Below, piece by piece: positions 10,138-21,300 of a stretch of DNA of 64,000 bases. Source of the stretch: Bombyx mori (Eukaryota > Arthropoda > Insecta > Lepidoptera > Bombycidae); assembly GCF_030269925.1 (NCBI RefSeq), contig NC_085128.1, positions 14,324,501-14,388,500 of the forward strand. Direction: 5' to 3'. Each line of letters begins with the position of its first letter. Position 1 is the first letter of the stretch. The position numbers were made by a program, and so were the translations under genes. The notes below the pieces were generated by a model. It worked only from the letters and a program-made list of their open reading frames with translations. It searched no databases and was not told the origin of the DNA.

Positions 10138-11527
10138 ATTTTATTTGTGTTATTGCATAGACGGGTGAACGAGCTTTTGGCTTCAAAGTAGCTTAACAGA
10201 AGACGGACCGTTAATATATAATAAGAAAAAGGGTGCGTGTACTTATGTACGCGCGTAAGAAGTTATACTTTATTTTTATTAAATTTATTTCTTTTTTTTT
10301 ATATTAAATAATTAATAATAAATATTTAACGTTAATAATTTAATAATATTTAGTATGAATTATATTAAATAATAATTTTGTCATTTATATTACTAAATAA
10401 TACATACGGATAGTTAACCTCAATTGTATTGGAGAACTTAGGAAGGTTGATGAGCACAGTTTTTTCACAAATATTTTCTAATATTATTTAGTATTGATTT
10501 AAATATTCAATTTAAATCACTTCTGATTATAATTCAGACGCACATATAAAATTCGCACTTGTATAATGAAAACAAAATGAAAACACGTGTTTTAAATGTA
10601 GAAACTCAAAGCATGTGGAGAAATATTATAAATATAAATACACAGTGAACAGAGGCGGCGTGCGTGCCAACATGCGCCACTAACAGAGGTTCCATTTCTG
10701 TTTTGCTGGTAGCATTTTTTTCTCAACTTACAATACGACCGTGTACATGCGTGAAAGTTCACCTGCGGCTATATTCGGACTCGCCAAGTTACGTCGGTCG
10801 TATTGTAATGAGGGATTTAGTGGGCAACTTCATTCTGTTAATTTTGTGTCACGGTGCGCGCGCATCGTAAAATTTCACTCTCATAAATTTTTCATAACGC
10901 GCCTAAAGAAGTATAACTTCAAAAAAATGCTTTTATTTTAACAAGTTTACACACCGTACAGGCAAAGGTAAATTTATACCATAATTTCATTAAAATTTCG
11001 CTGACATCGCTTTGAATACATTTGTAAATTATGTTTTCGAGTGTACAGGACAACTTGTTCTATTGTTTTCATTTTGATTTAGCCTCGGAACAAGAGCTAA
11101 TACAATTATTTTCGAAAATTTTGAGATAACAGTGATATTTAATTAATGAAACTCTTGCCTGGAATTGCCCAAAATGCTATTAAAATTATGTAAAATTTGT
11201 ACTAATTTAAATTTCGCAGTAACTCGCGAACTATGCAAAGTATCGCCTGAGGTCGTGGCTGAATCTAATACCTTTATTAAAATACTTCTACGAAACGTGA
11301 ATATATCTCACGCGTTCATTAGCTATAAAATTTATCTAACATATTTTAACTTAAAAATATATTTAAATTACTATTGAACTAAAACAAAAATATGCTAATA
11401 CCATAAGGGTATATACACACGGTAATGATCAAAACCTAAACAGATGCTCGCTCTTTTTAACTTAAGAATTAGAGGGAGAAATAAAACCTACCGGAGACAG
11501 ATTTCAATTGAACCATTTATTTATCAG
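10138..11527. other. AT-rich region without a supported gene
   Basis: 10140-10175 (TTATTGCATAGACGGGTGAA) is a scrap of Bm1 tail. 10265-10560 is extremely AT-rich. GAAGTTATACTT at 10259 and GAAGTATAACTTC at 10905 carry reverse-complement cores and may mark ends of an old element. Short frames at 10664-10941 and 11165-11377 have no recognised family. Confidence 0.35.
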
Positions 11528-11727
11528 TATAGTCCGTCCTCCGATAGAACGCGTTCGGCGAAATTTATCGTGAAATTCTAAGATATTTTTTTAAACTATA
11601 GTTAACAAATTTTTTTAATGATTAGTGTTTCTTAAGGCAATTAGACTACATTTCACAAATTCGCCGCCACTTCAAAGCTACATCATTTGTTCGATCACGA
11701 GGACGTTCTTAGAGCGGACGGACTATA
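11528..11727. mobile_element. Short MITE, about 200 bp
   Basis: TATAGTCCGTCCTCCGATAG at the left is mirrored by CGTTCTTAGAGCGGACGGAC followed by TATA at the right (reverse complement TATAGTCCGTCC-GCTCTAAGAACG). The TA at each edge fits a Tc1/mariner-type target duplication, but this is inference. Non-coding. Confidence 0.55.
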
Positions 11728-12097
11728 GGTTAATTGTTAACAAAGAAATAAATAAACTAAAACATATTATTGTAAACTGGCTCATGGATTACGTGCACGA
11801 GTGTACGGGACAGTTAATTACTATTATCTTACGGTCGGTGTAGTCTCGAGTTTATGACTAGGTTTCCTGTTTAGTTTATATTTTATTGTTATGTTTTGTT
11901 TGTATTGAGGGCATAATATCTCGGATGCCTGGCGCATCGTGGGTGGGTGTTTGAAATTCTCTTGAACATATTATTATTAAAGTTTTTTGAAGGAATTTTG
12001 CAATGTACAGATGTGTTGTTAGATGTCGATCGAATGATCATAATAATATGATGGAATTAAAACAAACCGTGGCACACGCACAATGGGAATATTGGTG

Positions 12098-12379
12098 CTT
12101 TTAGGTACTTCAAGCACCGGTCACCGTTCTCGTCGAACCCGTCGCTTGCGACGAAGGGCTCGACGAGTAACATGACCCTCAGACACAGCCCACTGAGTTT
12201 CTCGCCGGATCTTCTCAGTGAGTCGCGTTTCCGATCCGGTGGTAGATTCTGCGAAGCACGGCTCTTGCTAGGGTTTGTGTTAGCAACGTCATCAGGTTTG
12301 AGCCCCGTGAGCTCACCTACTAGTTAATATTACGCTGGAATAGCCTCTCAAGGCTACCAGCTTAGGTAGGAAAAAAAAA
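12098..12379 (+). mobile_element. PolyA-tailed retroelement 3' fragment
   Basis: TTTTAGGTACTTCAAGCACC, GATCCGGTGGTAGATTCTGC, GAGCTCACCTACTAGTTAA and TAGGAAAAAAAAA. The same unit occurs at 31800-32086 and inverted at 31316-31495. The terminal poly(A) and 5' truncation point to a LINE 3' UTR. Clade not identified. Confidence 0.55.
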
Positions 12380-13292
12380 GTTAAAGCCGTTAGTTATTCT
12401 GAAAATATATTCTTCTTAAATTGTTTTTAGAAACAATGATTAATCTATGATTAACGTAAAAAAAAGTATTTTAAGTAGACAATATTTCAAAAGCTACGAG
12501 TTATTTCAGTCGACGAAATGATCATTATACCCTTGTTTCTTTTTTCTTTTAGTTTATTGACAATTTAAGGAAATGAAAATATTAGACCATGGTCTAAAGT
12601 GCCATCCCACTATAGTTTGAGAAGCTGTTATATTTCGAAAATGTAATGGAAAATTATGAAATATTCATTTCTTATGAAAGTTCTACAGCTTACAAGACAT
12701 GTCGCTACTTGTTTCTAAAGACTAATCGTGAACCAGTCACCAAGCAGTTAATCGCCGAAAATCGCGGTGAAGAGTTACCATCAACTTCTAAATCGTTATG
12801 TATAGTCAACGGTTGTTCCAATTTATAAAGATTAAATTATTCATATAAAGAAAAATATATCTTATCAAGCGAAAGTAATGCTCCTCAAAGTTTAAACAAG
12901 AGAAACAACGACAATAACCTGTCACTTGAAACTATTCCTCTCGAATTGAGGTCACTCCACGAAGCTGAAGCTTATTAGACATTTGAATGTCTTGAACGAC
13001 AAAGGAATAGGCAGGCTTCAAGCAATCTTCGTATAAAGGCTGTGTGTGCATAAAACATGAATATGTAGAAGCTTTAGGATGAGCAATACGTTTGAAATGG
13101 TATAAAGGTTCCTTGAAAATCTACGATAGCAATTGGGTAATTGACTTGTGTCGTATTTCTTAGAATCAGCTTAGTGGAGAACACAATCAAGTGAAATATG
13201 TACATGTTTTGAACTCGATTATGAAAATTCGGAATTGTGAGCTTCAATTTTTTTAGTGAGTGTTGTAGGAATTACGGTATCCCTGTCATATA
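12380..13292. other. No gene recognised
   Basis: A 60-residue frame at 12646-12828 has no recognised domain or splice context. The rest is AT-rich host sequence up to the LTR element. Confidence 0.35.
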
Positions 13293-13484
13293 TGTGGGAT
13301 GGTATGGCGAAATCTAGTGAATATTTAGTTTAACAACAAAATCTTTTTTTCTTTCAAAAAAATACTACATACACCTTCGTAACATCGTTATGTCAATCTT
13401 ATATCTGTCAGTTATATTTTCTTCTTTTAAAAATAAAACTCGTGTGCCAGTGTGAATTAACCAAAAAGTTCCGATCTTCCCACT
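13293..13484 (-). repeat. 3' LTR of gag-only retroelement
   Basis: 192 bp. On my reading it is identical base for base to 15344-15535. Its ends are short inverted repeats (element strand AGTGGGA...TCCCACA). The adjacent host TATA (13289-13292) matches TATA at 15536-15539, but the latter lies in a TA microsatellite, so this target duplication is weak evidence. Confidence 0.85.
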
Positions 13485-13499
13485 CGGCCATTCCTACCT

Positions 13500-13520
13500 A
13501 TTCGTCTGCCTCAGACGAAT
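13500..13520 (-). other. Perfect 9-bp hairpin between gag stop and 3' LTR
   Basis: ATTCGTCTG-CCT-CAGACGAAT is a perfect stem with a 3-base loop, 30 bases past the gag stop codon and 16 bases before the LTR. A packaging or RNA 3'-processing role is possible but speculative. Confidence 0.5.
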
Positions 13521-13549
13521 CAATCCATAATTTGATAAAATTAGCAAGA

Positions 13550-15004
13550 TTAGTCGTATGTATCGGACCTCCTCCATTCCCAATCTTCAACTTTTAGTCG
13601 ACCTCTCCTATAATTCTGTCTTCTAATTTCTTTATCCATCTTCTTTGGTACAGCGATAAAACTACTTCCATTCTTCTCTTTGTACAGTATTCTATTTTGT
13701 GTCAAATGATTCTGGTAAGGTACTTTAACCAACTTCTTGCAGTCTTCTTTTTCTAACTTCTTGTAATCTTCTTTCTCTAACTTCTTGTAATCTCCTTTTT
13801 TTAATTTCTTGTAGTCTTCTTTGACCTCGTCCTTCTCAACAACAATAGCACAAAGTGGAATCTTCTCCATTAAAATACCATTTCTTGTAAACTTAACTTC
13901 GAATTCACGCAGTATGGGGTTGCCAATGATCAGCTTTACAGGTATTATATCATCTTCCACAATGTAAAATTTGATATCCGTAACAGCATCATCAATCTGT
14001 AGCTGAGTAGTAAAAACACCTTTGATAAGTACTTCTTTGTTAGCAATACCCGTAAGACGAGCTTCTGAATTCTTGTCATAATGTTGGATATTATTTTCAA
14101 TTTTTTCAAATTCTGATTTTATAATAAGATTGGCGTCACTTCCTGTATCGATCAAAGCCACCATCTCTGTTCCATTCAATAACACTTTCTTGTAAGGGAT
14201 TTTTTCTTCTTCGTTTTTCTTCTGAATAATTAAAGACTTCTTAACTTCATTCTTACATTCGTTTCCCTTGTGACCGAATTCATTACACTTAAAGCATTTA
14301 ATGCCCTTTGTACAACAGGAGGATTGATGGTCTAAATAACCACAGTTATAGCATCTTTTAAAATGCGGTTTTCTTGATGGCGATGTGCCTGCATCTGCAT
14401 TTACTGCCTGGTGATATGATTGTGTACTCATTTTCTTCCGAATATCACTGTAATCGTCCAGCTTCTTTCGAAAATCACTGTAGATGTCTAGCTTCTTTCG
14501 AAAATCTTTCAAGTCTGTAGCTCCATATAAAATTGCTTTGTTAGATTCAGGATCATTGATACCATCTATGACGTATTCCATTAAAGCAGCATCATCTACT
14601 CTTCCATGCAGTGCTATTTCTTTCATAACTAAAAAGTATTGTTGTAAAGTTTCATCATTTTTTATCTTTCGTGAAATAAGCTTCTTGTGAATCTTAGCAC
14701 TATTAAACTTAGGGCCAAATTCTTCAATAAGGGCTTCCTTCAAAGTAGGATAGTCCTTAACTCTACCAATAGATCTTAAAAATAACTTTGCTGTTCCACC
14801 CAAAAGTTTCTTTGCATAGATCAATCTTTCCACTTTAGTCCACTTCATCAAATCAGCAACATCTTCAAATTCATCAAAAAACTCCGAAATCGGGTAAGTA
14901 TCATCTCCGGTGAAAGGTGTCATGGACTGCTCCAAATCACGAAACGAGATATGCACCTCAACGTCTTCTCTTTCGTCATTATCATTATTCTTCTTAGGAG
15001 GCAT
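13550..15004 (-). CDS. Gag-protease polyprotein of an LTR retrotransposon
   Basis: A 484-residue protein starting at ATG 15004. Residues ~30-165 form a retrotransposon gag capsid-like region (FTGDDTYPISEFFDEFEDVA, then LIYAKKLLGGTAKLFLRSI). Residues 167-196 are three 10-residue tandem repeats of DFRKKLDxYS type. Two zinc knuckles follow: C218-x2-C-x4-H-x3-C230, slightly non-canonical, and C237-x2-C-x4-H-x4-C250, canonical. Residues 283-292 (ALIDTGSDAN) hold the aspartic protease active site with catalytic D286, and LIIGNPIL near 358 is protease-like. Residues 397-424 are a Lys-rich DYKKLEKE-type repeat. Gag packages element RNA into particles and the protease processes it; this is family knowledge. 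The frame is intact and stops 66 bp before the 3' LTR. No polymerase frame follows, so this is a deletion derivative or a dedicated non-autonomous family. Confidence 0.85.
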   Translation of the reverse strand: MPPKKNNDNDEREDVEVHISFRDLEQSMTPFTGDDTYPISEFFDEFEDVADLMKWTKVERLIYAKKLLGGTAKLFLRSIGRVKDYPTLKEALIEEFGPKFNSAKIHKKLISRKIKNDETLQQYFLVMKEIALHGRVDDAALMEYVIDGINDPESNKAILYGATDLKDFRKKLDIYSDFRKKLDDYSDIRKKMSTQSYHQAVNADAGTSPSRKPHFKRCYNCGYLDHQSSCCTKGIKCFKCNEFGHKGNECKNEVKKSLIIQKKNEEEKIPYKKVLLNGTEMVALIDTGSDANLIIKSEFEKIENNIQHYDKNSEARLTGIANKEVLIKGVFTTQLQIDDAVTDIKFYIVEDDIIPVKLIIGNPILREFEVKFTRNGILMEKIPLCAIVVEKDEVKEDYKKLKKGDYKKLEKEDYKKLEKEDCKKLVKVPYQNHLTQNRILYKEKNGSSFIAVPKKMDKEIRRQNYRRGRLKVEDWEWRRSDTYD

Positions 15005-15319
15005 TTTTTACTTTAGAAATAGTGTATAGATTTTTATGCAAAAAAATAATAATAATCGTCTCGTTGAACTCGAAAATAGTCGTCGTAGTCGTTATTATAA
15101 TTTTCAGAATAAGTCTTCTTCTTAAACAATCTTCAGTAAATAATCTTAAGTAATCTTCATAAGTTTGCATAAAATAACGTTACAAAAAACTTCATCAATA
15201 GCGTTATTTTTACACGTCTCGAAGTCTTGGATGCACAACGAAAATGCACTCAACTTATCTCTGTAGAAATTCGTCAATCCACTGTAATTTATCACCGAAC
15301 GACATCCTGAACGGTGTCC

Positions 15320-15337
15320 ATCCCGGACGAGCCCCCA
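15320..15337 (-). other. Primer binding site, tRNA-Pro type
   Basis: On the element strand TGGGGGCTCGTCCGGGAT lies 6 bases inside the 5' LTR. These 18 bases are the primer binding site complementary to the 3' end of tRNA-Pro used by several retroviruses (established knowledge). This orients the element and supports reverse-transcription competence. Confidence 0.8.
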
Positions 15338-15343
15338 AAAAGA

Positions 15344-15535
15344 TGTGGGATGGTATGGCGAAATCTAGTGAATATTTAGTTTAACAACAAAATCTTTTTT
15401 TCTTTCAAAAAAATACTACATACACCTTCGTAACATCGTTATGTCAATCTTATATCTGTCAGTTATATTTTCTTCTTTTAAAAATAAAACTCGTGTGCCA
15501 GTGTGAATTAACCAAAAAGTTCCGATCTTCCCACT
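15344..15535 (-). repeat. 5' LTR of gag-only retroelement
   Basis: 192 bp, identical on reading to 13293-13484. On the element strand it holds an AT-rich AAAATATAAC stretch that could serve as a TATA element; no start site can be assigned. The right edge abuts a (TA)n run. Confidence 0.85.
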
Positions 15536-15555
15536 TATATATATATATATATATA
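15536..15555. repeat. (TA)10 microsatellite at LTR insertion point
   Basis: An uninterrupted TATATA run directly follows the LTR. The retroelement may have inserted into it, since its opposite edge is also TATA. Confidence 0.85.
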
Positions 15556-15599
15556 AAGTTACATACAAAATATTCCAAAAGGAAAGCAAATTATTATAT

Positions 15600-16066
15600 T
15601 ATTATGTCATCTACTAGTGCAGAATCACGTCCTGTCAGCACTTATAGAATGACTTGCACCAGCCCTATGCTTAATTGGTTTTTAGAAACAACAAAAAAAA
15701 AGTTGTCAGCAATATACATGGTTGTCGCAAAAAGTTGACTCAGTCTACAGTGCCAAATATTTGGTGCGATTTATATGTGGGCAAACGCTCTCAGAACCCG
15801 TTCGAAATGATTTCGTTATCTCCACCCTATCACCGCAACACCCGTCACCAAAGGGGAATTCATCCATATTACCACAAATATTTCTCGGAATCACAACGAT
15901 CAACCGTGCGTTTCGACAGATATCTACTTCTCGTACCAATAAATTCTGAAATGAGTTTCCATCTACGGTGCTTCCGCGGTACTTTTGCGTTTTCATTTTT
16001 CAAAAGTGGTTTGAGGGAAGTTCCACAGAGTTTTGAATGTCCCTCTACTTTAACTGATGTTTAAAA
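15600..16066 (+). pseudogene. Frameshifted LINE reverse-transcriptase C-terminus
   Basis: One frame gives NPFEMISLSPPYHRNTRHQR then STVRFDRYLL. The next frame continues NEFPSTVLPRYF and FQKWFEGSS. Together they match the pattern 'ELFELxxxxxxHxRxTRxxxHPxxLxxxxSTVRFxRxFLPRTxxLWNxLPxxVFPxxYDxxxFKxxxxxxL' common at the C-terminus of lepidopteran CR1/Jockey-like LINEs. At least one frameshift; no catalytic RT motifs remain. Clade is tentative. Confidence 0.5.
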
Positions 16067-16820
16067 CAGCAATAAATAGTTAAGAGATAAAAAAAAAAAT
16101 CATGTTGAAAAATCAAATTAAAAGGCAGTTATACGTAAGTCGACAAGCCCTTAGTCTGAGGATTAGCATGTTGTGACCCAACCACACATTATTTAACACT
16201 CTTGGAACCAGAAAGCAATAAGAACTTGAACAAAAGAAGAAAAGAAACAAAAAGGTACTTTGTAGAATTTTCACATACGACCTAACTTCAAAATCTACAA
16301 AATATCAAGCGAACATTCAAAAATAACTCTCAAAATGGATTTACATTTTAAGCACACCGCAGTCAATCTAAAACCTCGGCCACAATAGACTCCGAAACAC
16401 GTCTATCGATTAGACAACGCATCTGTGCTATAGCTCGACCAATGAATATGTAAATTGGTCTCGGATTAACCCCGACTGGGGTGAAAGAAACCCCGGGGCC
16501 TTGTAAAATCCCTCAGATGGAAGAAATTTTGGTGCGCCAGTAATATAATATTTTTTCATGATTATTAAATTTTAAATTTACATAAATTTTTGTGGACGTT
16601 TCTCGACCGTTGATCAGTTTTGGCATCCGTTTGGATATTTATTGGAATTTTCATGAATGAATATGGAAGTGTTATTTATTTTGTCCGGGTTTTTTGGCTA
16701 AGTAACGCTAAGTAAGTTGCTAAGTAAAGTTTATTATTATTATTAAATGTATCCAAAATCAAAAAAATGTTAAGCTGCTGTAACAAAGACAGTATGCACT
16801 AATTAATTAACTATTCAAAC
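16067..16820. other. Spacer before the I-clade LINE, no gene
   Basis: No recognised coding or repeat signal. A small dyad ACCCCGACTGGGGT lies near 16472. The AT-rich right part leads into the LINE target site. Confidence 0.4.
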
Positions 16821-16832
16821 AATTGCACATTA
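16821..16832. repeat. Left target-site duplication of I-clade LINE
   Basis: AATTGCACATTA, repeated exactly at 22201-22212 after the LINE tail. The first As are ambiguous because they can belong to the poly(A). Confidence 0.85.
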
Positions 16833-16992
16833 CAGTCTCATTCGAGTAGTCACAGTGGATGCGCGTGCCGCACGTCGTTCAGTCGGAGTCGTGTTTTGTC
16901 TACTTACGAGTTAGTGAAGTACCCTACATTAATTGTGATCATAGTGTATTTAAATAGGGCTACTCCTGGAAACAGGAGCCCCTACAAAAATA
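16833..16992 (+). promoter_or_regulatory. 5' UTR with likely internal promoter of I-clade LINE
   Basis: Short and GC-richer than its surroundings (GATGCGCGTGCCGCACGTCG). In this group transcription starts at element base 1 from a TATA-less internal promoter. The CAGT start fits the initiator pattern; the exact promoter elements are inferred. Confidence 0.45.
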
Positions 16993-18225
16993 ATGTTTAG
17001 TCACCCAACGTCCCAAAAACCAACAACGTCACAACCCACAATGATGCCATCAACACCCAAACCATCAAGTTATGCCAACGTAACGTCTTCAACATGTTTT
17101 CCAAAAAAAGATCAAGCCATAATATTGGATTCTATTGACGGAATAACCCTTAAAGAGTATCTTGTTGCCTTATCAGCTATAACACCAGCCGCAAACATTC
17201 GTTTTATATCACGCATATCGAATGCTAGAATATGCATTTATTTAGACTCTAAGAAAACGGCCGACAACTTAATCGATAAAAAAGTAAAAGTTAACATAAA
17301 ATCCAACGCACTCGAAATAAAACCGTTAATTACAAGAAATAAAAGAATCGTCCTATCTAACGTCTGTCCAGTCATCCCTAATCATATTATAGAACAAAAA
17401 TTTGAAGAACTACGCATAGAGATTATGTCACCTATAACCTTCATGAAAATTGGTGTGAGTGACCCAGGCTTCTCACACATTTTGAGTTTTAGGCGACAAC
17501 TTTTTATTAGTCCCGAGGACGAAATTCACCTGCCAGAATCTTTTCAAGTAACATTCGAAGGAACCAACTATTGGATTTATACTTCTACCGATGCTTTGAA
17601 ATGTTTTTCTTGTAATTCATTAGGTCATTTAGCCAAGAATTGCACACAAAATGAACAAAACTTAGAAAAAGAAACTGACAATGAAATAACTGAATCTTTC
17701 AATGAGTTACAAGGTTTCTCCTTACCGACCCCATTAAAAGGAAAAAAACGAATTCACTCACCTACCATAACCGAATCTTCAAAAACTGGAATCAATGAAG
17801 AACTACAAAATGATGAATCAGATAAGATGGAATTTGAGACTGATGAAACAGGAAGCAATATCTCAATAGAAGATAATGTTGACATAAACAAGAAAACACA
17901 AAAAAAATTAAAGAAAACTGACACCCGGACTAATGAGGAAATTTGGGACAATATTCGTGAAAATATGACAGATTTAATTAAAGAAAATTCCTTCCCTATC
18001 AATTTAGACCAATTTATCAGTTTATTAGAAAACTCAAGTGGAAAACAAAATGTTAGAGAATTAGTATTTTCATATACAGATAATGTTAAAGATCTCATAA
18101 AAATGTGCAACAAACTACATAGTAAAATGAACAAAAGTTTGAAAAATAGATGTTCACGCCTATCTAGGAAACTACATGAATTGCTAAACCCTAACCCTAT
18201 CTTGATGTCAGACAGAGACGAATAA
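16993..18225 (+). CDS. LINE ORF1, gag-like nucleic-acid-binding protein
   Basis: A 410-residue protein, complete from ATG to TAA. The N-terminus is Ser/Thr/Pro-rich and probably disordered. The middle (~35-200) looks like the folded region of insect LINE ORF1 proteins. A single CCHC zinc knuckle CFSCNSLGHLAKNC occupies residues 204-217. The C-terminal ~190 residues are highly charged (Glu/Lys/Asp-rich, TQKKLKKTD near 300). ORF1 binds element RNA to form the ribonucleoprotein for retrotransposition (family knowledge). One knuckle rather than the three of Drosophila I-factor is a difference. The start is the first ATG after the leader. ORF2 begins 120 bp downstream, so reinitiation or another non-fusion mechanism is needed. 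Confidence 0.8.
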   Translation: MFSHPTSQKPTTSQPTMMPSTPKPSSYANVTSSTCFPKKDQAIILDSIDGITLKEYLVALSAITPAANIRFISRISNARICIYLDSKKTADNLIDKKVKVNIKSNALEIKPLITRNKRIVLSNVCPVIPNHIIEQKFEELRIEIMSPITFMKIGVSDPGFSHILSFRRQLFISPEDEIHLPESFQVTFEGTNYWIYTSTDALKCFSCNSLGHLAKNCTQNEQNLEKETDNEITESFNELQGFSLPTPLKGKKRIHSPTITESSKTGINEELQNDESDKMEFETDETGSNISIEDNVDINKKTQKKLKKTDTRTNEEIWDNIRENMTDLIKENSFPINLDQFISLLENSSGKQNVRELVFSYTDNVKDLIKMCNKLHSKMNKSLKNRCSRLSRKLHELLNPNPILMSDRDE

Positions 18226-18345
18226 GAAACTTTATTTTCACACAAATAGGAAATAATTTATACACACAACAACAATATATATTTATACACACTATAACAA
18301 ACTATATACTAAAATAATTAATATAAATTTCTATATCTGATTAGA

Positions 18346-21300
18346 ATGGATATTTTGCAGTGGAATATCAATGGCTATTTCAAGAGACTTGAAAATATTA
18401 AATTATTGGTAAATCATACATGGCCAACATGTATCTGTTTTCAAGAAACTAATTTTAGCTCCAACTATTGCGCTTTTATGTCAGGATATGAAAAGTTTTA
18501 TAGAAATCGAACACAGAGTGGTAGGGCTAGTGGTGGAGTAGTCATTTATATTAAACCTCATACAATTCCTGAGGAAATAAAATTAAACACAAACCTTGAA
18601 GCAATAGCAATAAAAATTAAATTTCCATTTTCAATTACAATGTGTAACATATATATACCGAATAGTCATCGATTAGATAAACAAGAATTTAATAAGCTCA
18701 TTGAGCAACTACCAAAACCCTATATAATTTTAGGTGATTTTAACAGCCATCATTTTTATTGGGGCTCGAACAAATGTGATAGTAGAGGTAAAATAATAGC
18801 AGAATGGCTCGATGAAAATGATAATGTTGCTTTATTAAATAATGGACAACCCACCCATTTTGATAGTAATACTGGTCGCACTAGTAATATAGACCTCTCA
18901 ATGGCTTCACAAAATATAATGTCATATTTTGAATGGAATGCCTTAGATGATTTATATGATAGTGACCATTTTCCAATTTTAATTAAATCTCAAATCTCTA
19001 ATGATAATGTCCCAGAAAATATTAAAGTACCACAAAAATGGAAGACTGATAAAGCCAATTGGATTATGTTTAGTGAAGAGATTAATAAATATATTACAGA
19101 ATTACCTGCTTTAAATATAGATACGCCTAAATATTCTGTCAATGAATACCTTGAAAAATTTACTGAAGTTATTCTTAAAGCAGCACAAAAATCTATACCT
19201 AAAACGTTCGGGATATTAAGAAAAAATAACTTACCTTGGTGGACAGATGAATGTAAAACTGCAACTAAAGAAACTAAAAAAGCATTTAAACTGTTTAAGC
19301 GATATGCCAGAAATGAACCTAATTCAAATTACAAAATTGATTATAAAAAAAAACGAGCTTATTGCAGAAGACTAGTTAAAGAAAATAGAAAAAAATATTG
19401 GGAAAATTGGGTCTCATCTATAAATAATAATACTCTTGTGGGTGATATATGGAAAAAGATACAAAAACTTAGTCATCGAAACACTAAATTTAATAATATA
19501 GTTCTAGAAAAAAATAATGGATCATTTACATCTAATCCTGTGGAAATTTCTAACTTATTGGCGAAAACATTTGCTACAAATTCTAGCTCTGAAAATTATG
19601 ATCCAAAATTCCTTGATAACAAAAACTATCAAGAGACATATTCAAACTTTAATATTACTGAAAACTCTAACCCAATTAATGATGACATAACGTTACATGA
19701 ATTGATACAAGTAATTACTCAATCCAAAAACTCCAGCCCTGGACCAGATAATATACCAAACATTATAATTAAGCATTTACCTGCGAGGGCATTAGAATAT
19801 TTACTTCAACTTTATAATTTTATATATAAAAAACAAGTATTCCCAGACAGTTGGAGAGAAGCTTTGGTTATTCCAATTTTAAAACCAGGCAAAATACCAA
19901 GTTTGCAATCCAGCTATAGACCCATATCTTTGACATGCAATATGTGTAAAATACTGGAAAAAATAATCAGCAAAAGAATTAGGTGGTATGTGGAAACCAA
20001 TAAATATCTTTCAGCGTTTCAGTATGGTTTTCGGCAATACAGATCAACAACTGACTATTTGATCAATATTGAAAGTGAAATACTCGATAGTTTTGCAAAT
20101 AGTAATTATTCAGTGGTAGTAGCCTTAGATATCGAAAAGGCATATGAAATGGTGTGGAAGCACAGAGTTCTGAAGTTATTACAGAATATTAACATTGTTG
20201 GCAATACTTTAGCTTTTATCAGGAACTTTCTTTCAAGTAGAACGATGAAAGTCAGAATTAACGACTACATGTCTGATCCTGTCCCTATAGAAAATGGACT
20301 ACCCCAAGGTTCAGTACTAAGTGTTATTTTATTTTTAGTGGCCATAAATGACGTTCTTAATAATATTGAAAAACCAGTGAAGGGTTTCCTATTTGCCGAT
20401 GACCTTACAATAATTTGTAGTGGCGGAACATTATGCCCTACCTTGAAGCTTATTCAAAATACACTTAATAATTTACAGGAATGGTCAGAAAGAGTTGGAT
20501 TTAAATTTTCTAAAACAAAAACGGAATTTATGATATTTACAAATAAAAGAAAAGTATTTAGAAACACACAATTAACCTTAAATAATCATAGTATTAAAGA
20601 AGAAAGCAATTTAAAAATTTTAGGTTTGATATTTGATAAAAAACTGTCATGGAATACACACATAAATAACCTTAAATCAGAATGTTATAAAAGACTAAAC
20701 ATAATAAAGTCCTTATCATCCACTGGATGGGGGTCAGAAAAAAGTTGCTTAATTAATATATATCGTACTCTGATCAGGCAGAAAATAGATTATGGCTGCA
20801 TTATTTATGATTCCGCCAAAAAACGAACACTAAATTCCTTAGAAAGTATCCAAAATACTGCTCTTCGTCTAAGTATTGGTGGTTTTAGAACAAGCCCCAT
20901 TAAATGTATTCTAGTTGAAGCTGGTGAAATGCCATTAGAATTTAGAAGGAAACAACTTATACTTACATATGTAGCAAATATATTAACTCAACCTGAAAAT
21001 CCCACCTACCATTATTACACTAAAGTAACAGCAGTTGACACTGAATATGAACTCAAACCTAATTTACCTCAACCCTTACGAATCAGAGCAGTCAAATACT
21101 TAGATGAATTGAATCTTAAAATTCCAAAATTATTTACAAAAAAACTACTTACTTCTGGTCCATGGGAAAACTTAGAATTGCCAGTTAACCTTGAATTAGC
21201 CAACTATAAAAAAGGTGATACCCCTCAGTGTATATATAAAAACTTATTTTGTGAAATTAATGATAGATATAGAGGTTACAAAATTTATTACACAGATGGT

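Larger units (their letters stand above)
13293..15535 (-). mobile_element. Non-autonomous LTR retrotransposon, gag-protease only
   Basis: Two identical 192-bp LTRs enclose 1,859 bp containing a tRNA-Pro-type primer binding site, one complete gag-protease ORF and a purine-rich stretch just before the 3' LTR (GGTAGGAATGG on the element strand). No reverse transcriptase, RNase H or integrase remains. Identical LTRs mean very recent insertion. It would need polymerase and integrase from a relative. Clade is uncertain: the aspartate-protease and zinc-knuckle gag fit Ty3/gypsy-like insect elements. Confidence 0.8.

Noticed and set aside
12003..12100. THAP-like start (MYRCVVRCRSND)
   Set aside because: The cysteine pattern is only superficially similar and the frame ends after about 34 codons without the rest of the domain.
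17754..18245. 163-residue minus-strand protein
   Set aside because: A shadow of LINE ORF1 on the opposite strand.
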